This document shows, piece by piece, positions 33,445 through 44,061 of a DNA stretch of 64,000 nucleotides (positions within the stretch are counted from its first letter, which is position 1; the number at the start of each line of letters is the position of its first letter). Both the position numbers and the translations under genes were made by a program. The stretch lies in assembly GCF_042477335.2 (NCBI RefSeq), contig NC_091250.1, positions 57,853,384 to 57,917,383 of the forward strand, written 5' to 3'. The DNA is from Ovis canadensis. Its lineage: Eukaryota; Chordata; Mammalia; Artiodactyla; Bovidae. The notes beneath the pieces are model-generated. The model was not told the origin of the DNA and did not search any database. It worked only from the letters and a program-made list of their open reading frames with translations.

Positions 33445-34145
33445 CCTAGAGAAAAGAATCATATGTTCACACACAATGTACAAGAGTGTTCATACCAGCA
33501 TTGCTCAGAATAGCCCAAATAATAGCATTAGAATAGATACATGATGGTTTATTCAAATATCAAAATACTATGCAACAATAAAAATGAGCAGATCTCAAGG
33601 ACATGCAGTCATCTGGATCATCCTCACTGAGAAACACTGAGAGAAGCCAAACACGAGAGAGGGTGTGCTATGTGGTTCCACTTACATTATACAAAGTTCA
33701 CATACAGGCAAAGCTAATCAAAGAAGGTGGCAGTCAGAATAACAACTCCCTCCGGGGACTTCCCTGGTGGCTCAGATGATAAAGCACCTGCCTACAATGC
33801 GGGAAAATGGGGTTCAAACCCTGAGTTGGGAAGATCCCTGAGTGGGGAAGATCCCTTGGAGAAGGAAATGGCAACCCACTCCAGTACTCTTGCCTGGAAA
33901 ATCCCATGGATGGAGGATCCTGATAGGCTACAGTTCATGGGGTCGCAAAGAGTCAGTCGAGCAACTTTACTTTCACTTTTTCTGGGGTGTGCATGGTGCC
34001 TAGATGGTACACAGAGGGATCCTACAGTTCTGATAACATTCTGATTCGTGATCTGGGAATAGGCTACAAGGGTTTTCACTGTGTGAAAATTTGCTCTGTA
34101 CCTTCTCTGTGCATTTGACACTTCTATAAAAAGTTTGTGAACATA
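33445..34145 (+). mobile_element. Old L1 (L1M) 3' end, split by Bov-tA
   Basis: gagtgttcataccagcattg, atagcccaaataatagcatt and gtggttccacttacattata upstream of the SINE; tctgataacattctgattcg and gacacttctataaaaagttt downstream. This follows the order of an old L1 3' end. Diverged. Confidence 0.7.
33757..33985 (+). mobile_element. Bov-tA SINE with internal duplication
   Basis: ggggacttccctggtggctc ... gagcaactttactttcactt. The segment gggaagatccctgagt/gggaagatcccttgga is duplicated in tandem near 33827-33856, making this copy longer than its relatives. Confidence 0.95.
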
Positions 34146-34374
34146 AATAGAAGCAACATGACACTAATGCTGAGAAATATTTACTATATGATAATCAATT
34201 AAACAACTTTAAAATCTTACTGTATGACTACAAGTTGGTAAATTTGACACTGGGTACTGGCACAGAACACAGAAAGTAAGAAGAATATGTTATGGTATTA
34301 AAAACTAACAAACAGTGGTAATATTTCTTCTCTTTATGTTGCTGTAACATCATATATTACCTTTCTTAAAAATA

Positions 34375-34605
34375 TATTTACTTATTTATTTATTTGGCTG
34401 TATTGGGACTTATTTGTGGCATGCAGACTCTTCACTGCAGAGCACAAGCTCTTTAGTGGTGGCGCGTGGGCTTGGCAGTTGCCCATGTGGGCTTTGTTGC
34501 CCTACAGCATGTGAGATCTTAATTCCCCAACCAGGGATTGGACCTATGTATCCTGCATTGCAAGGTAGATTCTTAGCCATTGGACAACCAAGGAATTACT
34601 CTTTA
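34375..34605 (-). mobile_element. CHR-2-type SINE (antisense)
   Basis: (attt)n-like tail acttatttatttatttggct, then gtggcatgcagactcttcac, ctacagcatgtgagatctta, ccaaccagggattggaccta and ttggacaaccaaggaatta: the reverse of the cetartiodactyl CHR-2 SINE. Its tRNA-like head is at the right. Confidence 0.88.
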
Positions 34606-35573
34606 AAAGGTAGAATCAGTATGCTATTAATATGTATAAGATTCTTCCAACCTGCTTGTCCACTATAAAATTTCCCCCAAATTCAGGTTATCTTGCAGCT
34701 TGGACAAGTATGCTCTGAAAGACATAAGTGCCCCATAAATCAGATCTACCTTTTTACATTTATCTCTTTTACATACATTTGAACATATAATATACATTTA
34801 TCATCAATGTTTCTAGATCATATAAACTGTCAGTTATGCTCCCTGCTTGGGTAATTCACATGACAAAGGTGTCTCAGGCTCAAGAGTTAGAGTCAGTGAC
34901 TCCTTCTCTGACACCTAGTATAAAAAAGGAATGGCCAAATATAAGTACAGTTCACAAAACAGAATGGTTTATGTCACTCATGGAATAACATGGGACTTTC
35001 ATAGGAGAAGTGAAAACTATTATAGAAGGCTTTGCCCAAAACCTTTTAGACAAAGAGAGAAATCATGTCTTATCAACTTTTCCAAAGAGAGATAAATGAT
35101 GTCATTTTGAACTCAAAACTGAAAATGTAACATGGATTCCAGTTATGAGCACCAAGCAATTATGTGAACATCAGCTGGCAATTTGGTATCATAACAACGC
35201 ATAGGAAAAGAAGGTAAACTCTCCAGGTACCACTAAAAGGGATTATATGTGGGAAATACAAAGGCATGCTACAAAGAAGATCAAGATGATCTTGTTTTCA
35301 TCCCCATTTGTTTTCTATCTCTTTTTTCTAATTTATGATCAGAAAAAGCATAGTTCAAGCAGATGGTGAAACTAAGCAGGACCTCATCCTAAATATGAAG
35401 GCCTGCTGATGCCATATGACTTTCTTTCCTTTTTCTTCCCCCAATTATTAGTATACTAAAGTCTGAATTTTATGCACAAAAATATCCCCAATAAATTTGT
35501 CCCCATCATATTGCAGAATCAAGCTTTCCCTTGACTCCTTTTTCATTAGGATAATAAGCAAAAGAAAGCTATT
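34606..35573. other. Unannotated stretch
   Basis: No recognised repeat or gene. Confidence 0.5.
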
Positions 35574-35584
35574 AAACTACCTTA

Positions 35585-35802
35585 GTACTTCTCAGGTGGT
35601 TCAGTGGTCAAGAATCCACCTGCCAAATAGGAAATGAAGGTTCAATCTCTGGGTCAGGAAGATCCCCTGGAGAAAGAAATGGCAACTCACTCCAGGATTC
35701 TTGCTTGTGAGATCTCATAGACAGAGGAATATGGCAGGCACAGTCCATGGGGTTTCAGAGGAGTCAGACACAGATTAGCAACTAAACAACAACAATAACA
35801 AC
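35585..35802 (+). mobile_element. Bov-tA SINE with 11-bp TSD
   Basis: tacttctcaggtggttcagt ... agattagcaactaaacaaca then (aac)n/(aat)n tail. TSD aaactacctta at 35574-35584 and 35803-35813. Confidence 0.96.
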
Positions 35803-35813
35803 AAACTACCTTA

Positions 35814-36116
35814 AGTAAATCAAATTTATGGAATTTATTAGTAAGCTACAGACATACCTCATAAAAATAAAAAGCAGAAAGTCTATCTCAATTTTAAGGA
35901 AAAATGGAGCCAGTTACATGAGAGTCTGGGTCAAAGCCCAGTTTTTCCTTCATTATCTGCTTTGTACTATCTACACTTCATTCTTCCTCTTCTCTCCCTC
36001 CTTTTCTCTTCTCTCATTCTCTTAAATTATATATAAACTAGCCACATAGAGCCACCACCAACTCAAATACATATTTAGAGCTAGTGGGCTGCATGCACTG
36101 AATCCCAATTCTAAAT
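35814..36116. other. Unannotated stretch
   Basis: No recognised repeat or gene. Confidence 0.4.
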
Positions 36117-36751
36117 TAATGTTAAAGATAAATCTGTTGCATTTCTATACACTAACAACAAAAGATCAGAAAGAGAAATTAAAGAAACAATCTCATTTAT
36201 CACCATTGCATCAAAAAGAATAAAATACGTAGGAATATACCCACTTAAGGAAACAAAAGACCTGTCCTCTGAAAACTATAAGACACTGATGAAAGAAATT
36301 GAAGATACTACAAACAGATGAAAAGATATACATGTTCTTGTATTGAAAGAATCATTATTGACAAAAAAGACTGCACAACCCAAGACTATCCACAATTCAA
36401 TTCAATCCCCATCAAATGACCAATGGCATTTTTCACAGAACTAAAACAAAAAATCCTAAAATTTATATGAAGACAAAGATTCTGAATAGCCAAAGCAATC
36501 TTGAGAAAGAAAAGCAGAGCTGGAGGAATCAGGCACCCTGACTTCAGACCATAATACAAACTTACAGTCATCAAAACAGGATGGTACTGGCAAAAAAATA
36601 GACATAGATCAATGGGACAGGATATAAACCTGAGAAATAAACCCACACAGCTACTGGCAATTAATCTATGACAAAGAAGGCAAGACTTTAAAATGGAGGA
36701 AAAACAGTCTCTTCAATAAATAGTTCTGGGAAAACTGGACAGATCCGTGTA

Positions 36752-37140
36752 TGTCAGGAGACGTTCAACTTTAAGGGATCCAATATGTTTTCTTCCTTTG
36801 TGTGCCATTTCTCAAGGACTCTCTGTTCCTTATCAGTTCCTGAAAACCAGGAACAAGCAGAGCTGCACGCAGTTCTCAGGACTGAGATCACGGAAGAGAA
36901 CACCTGCTTAGATTCCCTTCAGTGACCCCCTTCAGTGACTCTCTTCAGTGACCTTTTACTTAAAGGACTATCCATTTTGTTGCAACTGGTGGAATTTCAT
37001 TATTTTTAATGGCTGAGTAATCATCTTATTGAAGATATATAAACATGTGTTTCTACAAATAAAGTACCCTTGTTTCACTTGAGACTTGGGTGCCCTGCGT
37101 CCTTCTTCCCGTCGACTCCAGTCCGCAGGTCCCAGTATAC
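36752..37140 (+). mobile_element. Solo LTR inside L1
   Basis: Splits L1 text between aaaactggacagatccgtgt and acacatataaaacatgacat. LTR anatomy in + orientation: start tgtcaggagacg; three direct copies of a ttcagtgac unit with 13-bp period at 36915-36926, 36928-36939 and 36941-36952; TATA-like gatatataaac near 37033; AATAAA at 37058-37063; then a U5-like GC-rich segment to about 37134-37150. The right edge is uncertain and no exact TSD is seen. No internal retroviral sequence remains. Class II (ERVK-like) is a guess. Confidence 0.72.
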
Positions 37141-37149
37141 GAAGACCAT

Positions 37150-37516
37150 GACACATATAAAACATGACATTAGTACATTCTTTAACACAATACAAAAAAT
37201 AAACTCAAAATGGATTAAAGATCTAAATTTAAGACCAGATACTACAAAATTCTTAGGGGAAAACATAGGCAGAACACTCTCTGACAAAAATCACAGCAGT
37301 ATCTTTTTTGATCTGTCTTCCAAAGTAGTGGAAATAAAAATAAACAGATACCTAAGTAAACTCAAAAGCTTTTGTTCATCAAAGGAAACCATATACAAAA
37401 TGAAAATACAACACACAGAATGGGAGAAAATATTTGTAGACAATATGACAGACAATGGATTAGTCTACAACATTTACAAACAGTTCATGCAGCTCCATGT
37501 TAAAAAAAATAGTAAT
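37150..37516 (+). pseudogene. L1 ORF2 C-terminal fragment
   Basis: Within open frame 37070-37522, codons from about 37150 on follow the L1 ORF2 C-terminal region: INSKWIKDLNLRPDTTKFL, LGENIGRTLSDKNH, then KETIYKMKIQHTEWEKIF. The first 25 codons come from the LTR. Truncated at both ends; no function. Confidence 0.85.
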
Positions 37517-37641
37517 AATTAAAAAGGTGGACAGAGACCTAAAGACACACTTCTCCAAAGATGACAGTAGACGGCCAAGAGGCACATGAAAAGATTCTCA
37601 CTATCCCTAATTATTAGAGAAGTGCAAACAAAAACTACAGT

Positions 37642-37943
37642 AAGGGCTTCCCTGGTGGTCCAGTGGTTAAAATTCTCCCTTGAAATTCAAGGAACACTGG
37701 TTAGACCCCTGGTCTGAGAAGATCCCACACACCCATGCATCAAAACCCACTGAGTCCACATGCCACAGCTACTGAAGCTTGCACACCTAGAGCCTGTGTT
37801 CCACAACAAGGGAAGCCACCACAGTGAGAGGTCCATGCACCACAACAGAGTAGCCCCCACTTTCTGCAACTAGAGAAAGTCCATGTACAGCCACTAAGAC
37901 CCACCACAACCAATAAACAAATATATCTTTTAAAAAAAAAGAG
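37642..37943 (+). mobile_element. CHR-2-type SINE with TSD, inside L1
   Basis: gggcttccctggtggtccag head, then gagaagatcccacacaccca, agagcctgtgttccacaaca, aagacccaccacaaccaata and A-rich tail. aactacagt (37633-37641) and aactacaat (37944-37952) are the TSD (8 of 9) and belong to the interrupted L1 text. Confidence 0.93.
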
Positions 37944-38098
37944 AACTACAATGAGGTGTCAATTCACACTAGTTAGAATGGGCACTGTCAAAAAAATGTA
38001 CAAACAATAAATGCTGGAGAGGATGTGGAGAAAGGGGAATACACTGTTGGTGGGAATGTAAATTGGTACAGCCATTATGGAGAAAAACGTGGAGGTTC

Positions 38099-38602
38099 TT
38101 TTTTTTTTTTTTTTTTTTTTAAGTTGTATAATTGATTTATTTACATTTGATTAACATTGCTATTTAAACTGGACATGTCTACCACATTTATTTTTAAAAT
38201 AAAACTTTGTCATAATTAAGAAATCCCTTAAGTATTTAGCCAAGTAAATATCATGCCTAAGATAAAAAAAGACAATAAAACTTTAGCATTTCTACATTGT
38301 TGCCTTTAAAGCAAAACAATATTTCTCAGGGTATAGTCCTCTCATGTAAATCATTTGGGTTAATCCTTAAAAATAAACAATTGCTTAATTACCCCAAGGC
38401 ACAGAATCCACACTATAATTTAAAACATCAAAATGGGAAAAATAATTAGTCTCTTGTGTATAATTAATCCATCTCCTAAGAACTGGGCCAAACTGTAGTT
38501 TAGTTCTCTCTGCAATTCAGAAGCCAATTTTAATTATACCAAACATTTATGCATCTAGCTTGTGGATATAGATTCTAAAAGTAAATTAAATCATCACGTT
38601 TA
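38099..38602 (-). pseudogene. Retroposed mRNA 3' UTR fragment (parent unknown), inside L1
   Basis: L1 text stops at aaaacgtggaggttc and resumes near tagagctaccatgtgatcca. Between them is a 22-T run (38099-38120), which is a poly(A) tail on the minus strand. A minus-strand AATAAA at 38136-38141 lies 16 nt upstream of that tail, and about 480 bp of non-L1, AT-rich sequence follows. This is the signature of an L1-mediated retrocopy of a polyadenylated transcript. There is no open frame of note, so it is probably 3' UTR only. I do not recognise the parent gene. The left end is exact; the right end is approximate and no clear TSD is found. Confidence 0.78.
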
Positions 38603-39124
38603 CTGAGGAGTTAATAGAGCTACCATGTGATCCAGCAATCCCACTCTTAGGCACATATTCAGAAAGAAACATGGCTTAAAAGTATACATGTAACCCCCTC
38701 CACCATGTTCATTGCAGCACTTTTTACGATAGCCAAGACATGGCAGCATGCCCATCAACAGATGAATGGATAAAGAAAATGTGGCACATTTATACAATGA
38801 AATATTACTCAGACATTAAAAAGAATGGAATAACGTTATTTGCAGCAACATGGATGTACCAGGAGATTATCATACCAAATGAGGTCAGATAGAGAAAGAC
38901 CACTATCATATGATATTATGCATATGTAAAATCTAAAAAAAAAATGATACAACTGAACTTATTTACAAAACAGAAACAGACTCACAGACTTAGAGAAGGA
39001 ACTTACAATTACTGGGGAGAAAGGTGAGGGAGGGAGGGATAGATTGGGTGTTTGGATTGACATAGACACACTGTTGTATTTTAAATTAAATGCCTTTCCA
39101 TGAAAAACAAAAAGACAATCTGAT

Positions 39125-39181
39125 TGGTCCTATTTGATTCTAGCATCTTAGAGTCAGTCCTATTTGATTCTAGTATCTTAG
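39125..39181. repeat. Short direct repeat, 31-32-bp period
   Basis: gtcctatttgattctagcat at 39125-39144 is repeated with one change about 31 bp later, each followed by cttaga. Confidence 0.85.
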
Positions 39182-39535
39182 ATACATGAAAAATGTCTTG
39201 AGAGGAAAGAATACAGTGAACTTTAGGGCTATGAACTTTCGATGTTTTTAAACATTACTCCAGAAACAATACCCTAAAACACCTTTCAGTTCTCAAGGAA
39301 AAGAAGAGAAAAGAGCCATATTAAGCCCTATGATACTGTCTTATGAATGTCCCAGCCTGTGTGGCGATCATGGGCATGGCCGGCACTCTGAATACACATG
39401 CAGAGGAACCAGGGCTGAGGACTCAAATCATACTGGAATTTTATCAGGTCAGCATCCTCTGTAAACATTCTACCTGATCTGAGAGTGAATTCCAAATGGC
39501 TGCCAAGTCTGAAGTCTTGATGCTACAGGGAGTCT
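39182..39535. other. Unannotated stretch
   Basis: No recognised repeat or gene. Confidence 0.4.
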
Positions 39536-39539
39536 TGTG

Positions 39540-39760
39540 TGTCCCTCTAGCTCTTCCTGTGCCTCTTTGCTTATTCACTGTGATTCTCTCCACTTTGCTT
39601 TATGTGTCTCAAACACGTTAAGTTTCTCACCTGGAAGACTCTGCTTGGCTGCTCTTCGTGCCTCAAAGTATCCTCCCATCACCTTTTGTTCACATGCGTG
39701 GCTCTCTCTCATACTTCAAGTCTCATTCAACAGTCACTTTGGATAGCTGTTTACTGGCAA
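39540..39760 (+). mobile_element. L2 LINE fragment
   Basis: ctccactttgctttatgtgt, ctcaaacacgttaagtttct, ctctctcatacttcaagtct and attcaacagtcactttggat track the L2 segment with ...tttctcaaacatgcca... and ...caggtctcagctcaaatgtcacc.... Diverged. Confidence 0.68.
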
Positions 39761-39834
39761 CCATATCAATAATAATTTCTTACTAAGTTTCTCTCTATTG
39801 CACCATTCATTTTAGTATAAATCCAACCTAAAAT

Positions 39835-40042
39835 TGGAGCTTCCTTGGGGGCTCAGTGGTAAAGAATCCGCCTGCCAATGCAGGAGATGGATCCCTGGAT
39901 GTAGAAGATCCCCTGGAGAAGGAAATGGCAACCCACTCTAGATTCTTGCCTGGGAAATTTCATGGATAGAGGCGCCTGGAAGGCTACAGTCCATGGGGTC
40001 AAAAAACAGTAGGACATGACTTAGCAACTAAACAACAACAAT
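39835..40042 (+). mobile_element. Bov-tA SINE with TSD
   Basis: ggagcttccttgggggctca ... cttagcaactaaacaacaac. TSD aacctaaaat at 39825-39834 and aacctgaaat at 40043-40052 (9 of 10). Confidence 0.95.
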
Positions 40043-40052
40043 AACCTGAAAT

Positions 40053-40445
40053 GGTCTTTGTTTATTTTCTGACTCATACTGCAGTATTAGCTCCATAATT
40101 CCAAGAATTTTTTCAGTTTGTTCCTTGCTTTTTCCTCATAGAGGAAAGGTCTTTTAGAGCAGGCAGAAAATAAATATACCAAATAAATATAAACTGTAAT
40201 TAAAAGTTATATTCTTAAATGCAAAATTAAAGCAAACTCAGTTTGAAATAGCAGTATCAAAATGTTAACTGGATCAAAAATAGCAGGTTTCAAAATAGGC
40301 CATTGTTCCCCAACTTTCTTGTGAGCTAATTCTGAGACATACAGAAGAACAGGTATCAAGAGGGAGCCTTTGAAAAGTTCGAGGCTATAGCATGATCCTT
40401 AAGGGTCCACACTGACAAGAGTCAGCAGAGTAGAGGGAAGGGTAT
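40053..40445. other. Unannotated stretch
   Basis: No recognised repeat or gene. Confidence 0.4.
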
Positions 40446-40449
40446 TATA

Positions 40450-41005
40450 AAAGTTTCACATGAGTAAACAACAAGAAATTCAGTATAATAGTGTAGTCTC
40501 TGTGGAAAACAGGGTGGTAGTTATTAAAAAAGCTAAACGCAGAATTATCATGACTCAGCAATTCCACCTTTATGCATATTAGGCATATATTAAAAGAATT
40601 AAAAAGAGGGACTCAGACATTCATTGCAGTATTATTCCCTGTAACATTATTTTCAAGCCGAAAGGTAGAAACAATCCAAATGTCCATCTACAGATGAATG
40701 GATAACAAAATTTTATATGTATACATTTCTATATGCATAAAAGAATATGATATATATAGATATAAAGGATACGATACATTCTTCCACATGAATAAATCTT
40801 GAGAACGTTTTGATAAGTTAAATAAACCAGATATAAGTGAACACATATTATATGATTCCATTTATATGAAACACCTAGAACAGGAAAATTAATAGGAACA
40901 AAATACAGATTGGAGGTTCCCAGGAGCTGGAAATTCTTTGAATAATGATTATAGAGCCTCTATTTGTGGATGAAGAAGATGCTATATGTTCCAAGTCATA
41001 GACTA
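40450..41005 (+). mobile_element. Old L1 (L1M) ORF2 3' end, first copy
   Basis: gactcagcaattccaccttt, aaatgtccatctacagatga, tatgattccatttatatgaa and ggttcccaggagctggaaat give the usual old-L1 order. It ends where a second copy begins at about 41008. Confidence 0.8.
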
Positions 41006-41007
41006 GG

Positions 41008-42425
41008 AGAAATATTTGTAAAATACATATGTGATTAAGGGATAATATCTAAATGTACAAATTTTAAAACACCACAATAATAATAATAAATAATTCCATT
41101 TAAAAATGAACAAAAGATCTGAGATAGACATTGAAATGAAGAAGATATACAGATGGTAAATAAGCACAAGAAAAGATGAACATCACATGTCATCAAACAA
41201 CTGCAAGTTAAAACAACTATACACCTATCAGAACGGCTAAAATTCAAAACACTGAAAACATCAAATGCTGGTAAGGATGAAGAGCAATAGGAATTCCCAT
41301 TCATTGTGAGAATGCAAAATGGTAGTACAGCCATTCTGGAAGGCAGTTTACCACTTTCTTGCAAAACTAAACATACCCTTACCATAAGATCTAGCAATTG
41401 TATTCATTAATATTTATCCAAATGAGTTGAAAACTTATGACCACAGAGAAACCTGGACACAGATGTTTACACCAGCTCTATTTGTAATCGCCAATACCTG
41501 GAAGCAATCAAGAAGTCCTTCACTAGATGAATGAATAAATGAATTGCCATACATTCATAAAATGGAATATTAGACAGTACTTAAGAGAAAATGAGCTAAA
41601 AGACACAAAAGACATGGAGGAAACTTAAATGCCTATTACAAGTTAAAAGAGCCAATCTGGAGAGGCTACATACCACATACTATATGATTCAAACTATATG
41701 ACATTCTGAAAAAGGCAAAGCTATGAAAACAGTGGGCTTCCCAAGTGGCGCAGGGGTAAAGAATCTGCCTTCCAGTGCTGGAGATAGAAGACGTGGCTTT
41801 GATTCGTGGGTCAGGAAGATCTCCTGACATAGGAAATGGCAACCCACTTCAATATTCTTGTCTAGAAAACACCATGAACATATTTTGTGACCCCTTGGTG
41901 GGCTACAGTCCAGGGCCTCACAAACAGTCAGACATGACTGAGCACACACACATGGAAACAGTGGGGAAAAAATAAAAGTAGTTAGCAGAGGTCATTGGGA
42001 GAAGGAAGAATAAACAGATGGAGCACAGAGGATTTTTAGGGCAGTAAAACTACTCTGTAAGATACTATAATGGTGGATATGTATCATTATACACTTGTCA
42101 AAACTCATAGACCAAGAGTGGAGCTTAGTGTAAACTATGGATAATAATGTGTCAGTGTTGGTTCGCAGACTGTAACCACTCTGGTGTGGGATGGTGATGG
42201 TAGGGGAGGTCATGCATATGTGAGGAGAGGAAATATATGTACTTTTTATGCTTTCCATTCAGTTTTTTTATAAACTTAAAACCACTCTAAAAATAAAGTC
42301 CATTAAAATTAATAAATTCAATTCAAAAAACAAAGTTTGGGAAGTAGCAGTGATGGTTTAATAACACTGTGAATGGAATAACGCACTGAAATGTACATGT
42401 GATGTTTAAAAAGGCAAATCAGTAC
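41008..42425 (+). mobile_element. Old L1 (L1M) ORF2 3' end and 3' UTR, second copy
   Basis: Starts further upstream in ORF2 (aaatatttgtaaaatacata, atgaacaaaagatctgagat), repeats the tail seen in the first copy (tatttgtaatcgccaatacc, atatgattcaaactatatga) and continues into 3' UTR (acacttgtcaaaactcatag, cactgaaatgtacatgtgat). A Bov-tA interrupts it at 41737-41951. Confidence 0.83.
41737..41951 (+). mobile_element. Bov-tA SINE with 14-bp TSD, inside L1M
   Basis: Starts cttcccaagtggcgcagggg and ends catgactgagcacacacac. TSD atgaaaacagtggg at 41723-41736 and atggaaacagtggg at 41952-41965 (13 of 14). Confidence 0.96.
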
Positions 42426-42743
42426 CATTGGGTGGGTTTGCATTCAACATTCAGAGCTCTGGAATTTGGCATCTTGGATACGGAATGTGTTTCTTTGCAA
42501 GGCCAGTAGAACATGAACAGGATATTAATGAACATGAGAGGACCTAAGACTTAGGGAAGGCTAATGCTGCAATTCTGGTTGTATCTATTTATATGGCAAA
42601 TTTATTCCCATATGCAGAGCAGGTCTGTAGAAATGCAAGCTACAAAAACATACCATAAGGCATAAATCATGGGAATTTATGGCATAAACCATTAGAAATT
42701 TCTTCCTAATTCATTACACTACTTTGACTCCCTTGGACTGCAT

Positions 42744-42757
42744 GTGTGCATGTGTGT

Positions 42758-42788
<31 letters not shown>
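42744..42788. repeat. (TG)n(CA)n microsatellite flanked by an 11-bp direct repeat
   Basis: tgtgtgcatgtgtgtgta passes into about 14 CA units. ttgactccctt occurs immediately outside on both sides (42724-42734 and 42789-42799). Confidence 0.95.
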
Positions 42789-42794
<6 letters not shown>

Positions 42795-42799
42795 CCCTT

Positions 42800-43165
42800 A
42801 CTTTTGTTAGCAGCCATACCATGTTCCATCAAGTTTAAAATCTTGGAGAAAACCTGGATTCTACCTTTTCTTACTTCTCAACTCTAATATCCAATCAATT
42901 CCTGAGTTTTACAGATCCTTCTTTGTCAATATCTTTCAAATTCACCCCTATTTTTATTTTAACATCTTCCAGGTCTTCATTGCATCCTCTTTGTTTAGAG
43001 CAAAAATTTTCACTTCTGTTCTACTCCAGTTTCCTCTTCTTTAATCTCTTCCACATACACTCCTGCTGAATGAGTTTTCCTAAAATGTATTTCCAATCAT
43101 GTCACTTGACTTCAGGACAGATTTGAATACTCCTGATGGTCTACAGAGCTCAGTATGAATACATA
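42800..43165 (+). mobile_element. L2 LINE, upstream part of 3' region
   Basis: aactctaatatccaatcaat, ctgagttttacagatccttc, tgctgaatgagttttcctaa and ccaatcatgtcacttgactt track the L2 segment around ...caatcaccaagtcctgt... and ...gatcatgtcactcccctgc.... Confidence 0.75.
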
Positions 43166-43230
43166 CCTCACTCTGGAATTCAACAGGCATCAGTTCACAA
43201 GATGTGAATTAAGGATTAACACCTACTACA

Positions 43231-43722
43231 TTAAACCTAGACACTTATTAAAGAGCAAAGACATCACTTTGCCCACAAAGGTCCATATGCTCAAAACTAT
43301 GGTCTTTCCAGTAGTCATGTACGGATGTGAGAGTTAGACCATAAAGAAGGCAGAGAGCCGAAGAATTTATGCTTTTGAACTTCAGGGCTGAGAAGATTCT
43401 TGAGAGTTCCTTGGACAGCAAGATCAAACCAGTCCATCCTAAAGGAAATCAACCCTAAATACTCATTGGAAAGACTGATGCTGAAACTCCAATACTTTGG
43501 CTACCTGATACAAAGAGCTGATTCACTGGAAAAGATCCCGATGCTGGGAAAGATTGAAGGCAGAAGGAAAAGAGGGCAACAGAGGATGAGAGTTGGATGG
43601 CATCACCAATTCAATGGACATGAACTTGGGCAAACTTCAAGAGATGGTGAGGGATAGGGAGGTCTGGTGTGCTGCAGTCCATGGGGTCACAGAGTCAGAC
43701 ATGACTTGGTGACTGAACAACA
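43231..43722 (+). mobile_element. BovB LINE 3' part
   Basis: From attaaacctagacacttatt (near LDSILKSKDITLPTKV of ORF2; frame 43155-43337) to gacttggtgactgaacaaca. More diverged than most copies. It is followed 340 bp later by a BovB in the opposite orientation. Confidence 0.93.
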
Positions 43723-44054
43723 AAAGGAAGGAGGATAGAGCTGAGGAAGAAGTCAAAGAGTGGAGAAGCAAAGCCAACTCAGCAGAGAACTCTCAAGAGA
43801 ATAATGTCCATCAGAGCATCCCTCATAAAGCTTACATAATCTCACTTTCATATAAAGCCACACACTTATCTAGGGCCTCAGTGGCATCCTGGACAAGGTG
43901 ATTCCCTGAAGCTGAGTCAGGTTTTGAAGGTGCAGACAGGTGGAGGCTTTTTGCCGAATTCCTCACGGCAGGGGCATGCAGGTGGGCAGTGGGTGGAGCA
44001 TTGCCTTTGTCTATCCCCACATTTTCCCTACTCTTTCTTACTTTGCCTTAATGT
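43723..44054. other. Unannotated spacer between opposed BovB copies
   Basis: No recognised repeat or gene. Confidence 0.4.
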
Positions 44055-44061
44055 CTACACA

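Larger units (their letters stand above)
36117..39110 (+). mobile_element. L1 LINE ORF2 3' half carrying three later insertions
   Basis: A single L1 can be followed in order: ttgcatttctatacactaac, atacgtaggaatatacccac, gagctggaggaatcaggcac, gatagagaaagaccactatc. Between these lie an LTR (36752-37140), a CHR-2 SINE (37642-37943) and a retroposed mRNA fragment (38099-38602). Coding sense is lost. The very 3' UTR end is missing beyond about 39110. Confidence 0.92.

Noticed and set aside
37070..37522. 150-codon frame as a novel gene
   Set aside because: A chimera of LTR end and L1 ORF2 C-terminus.
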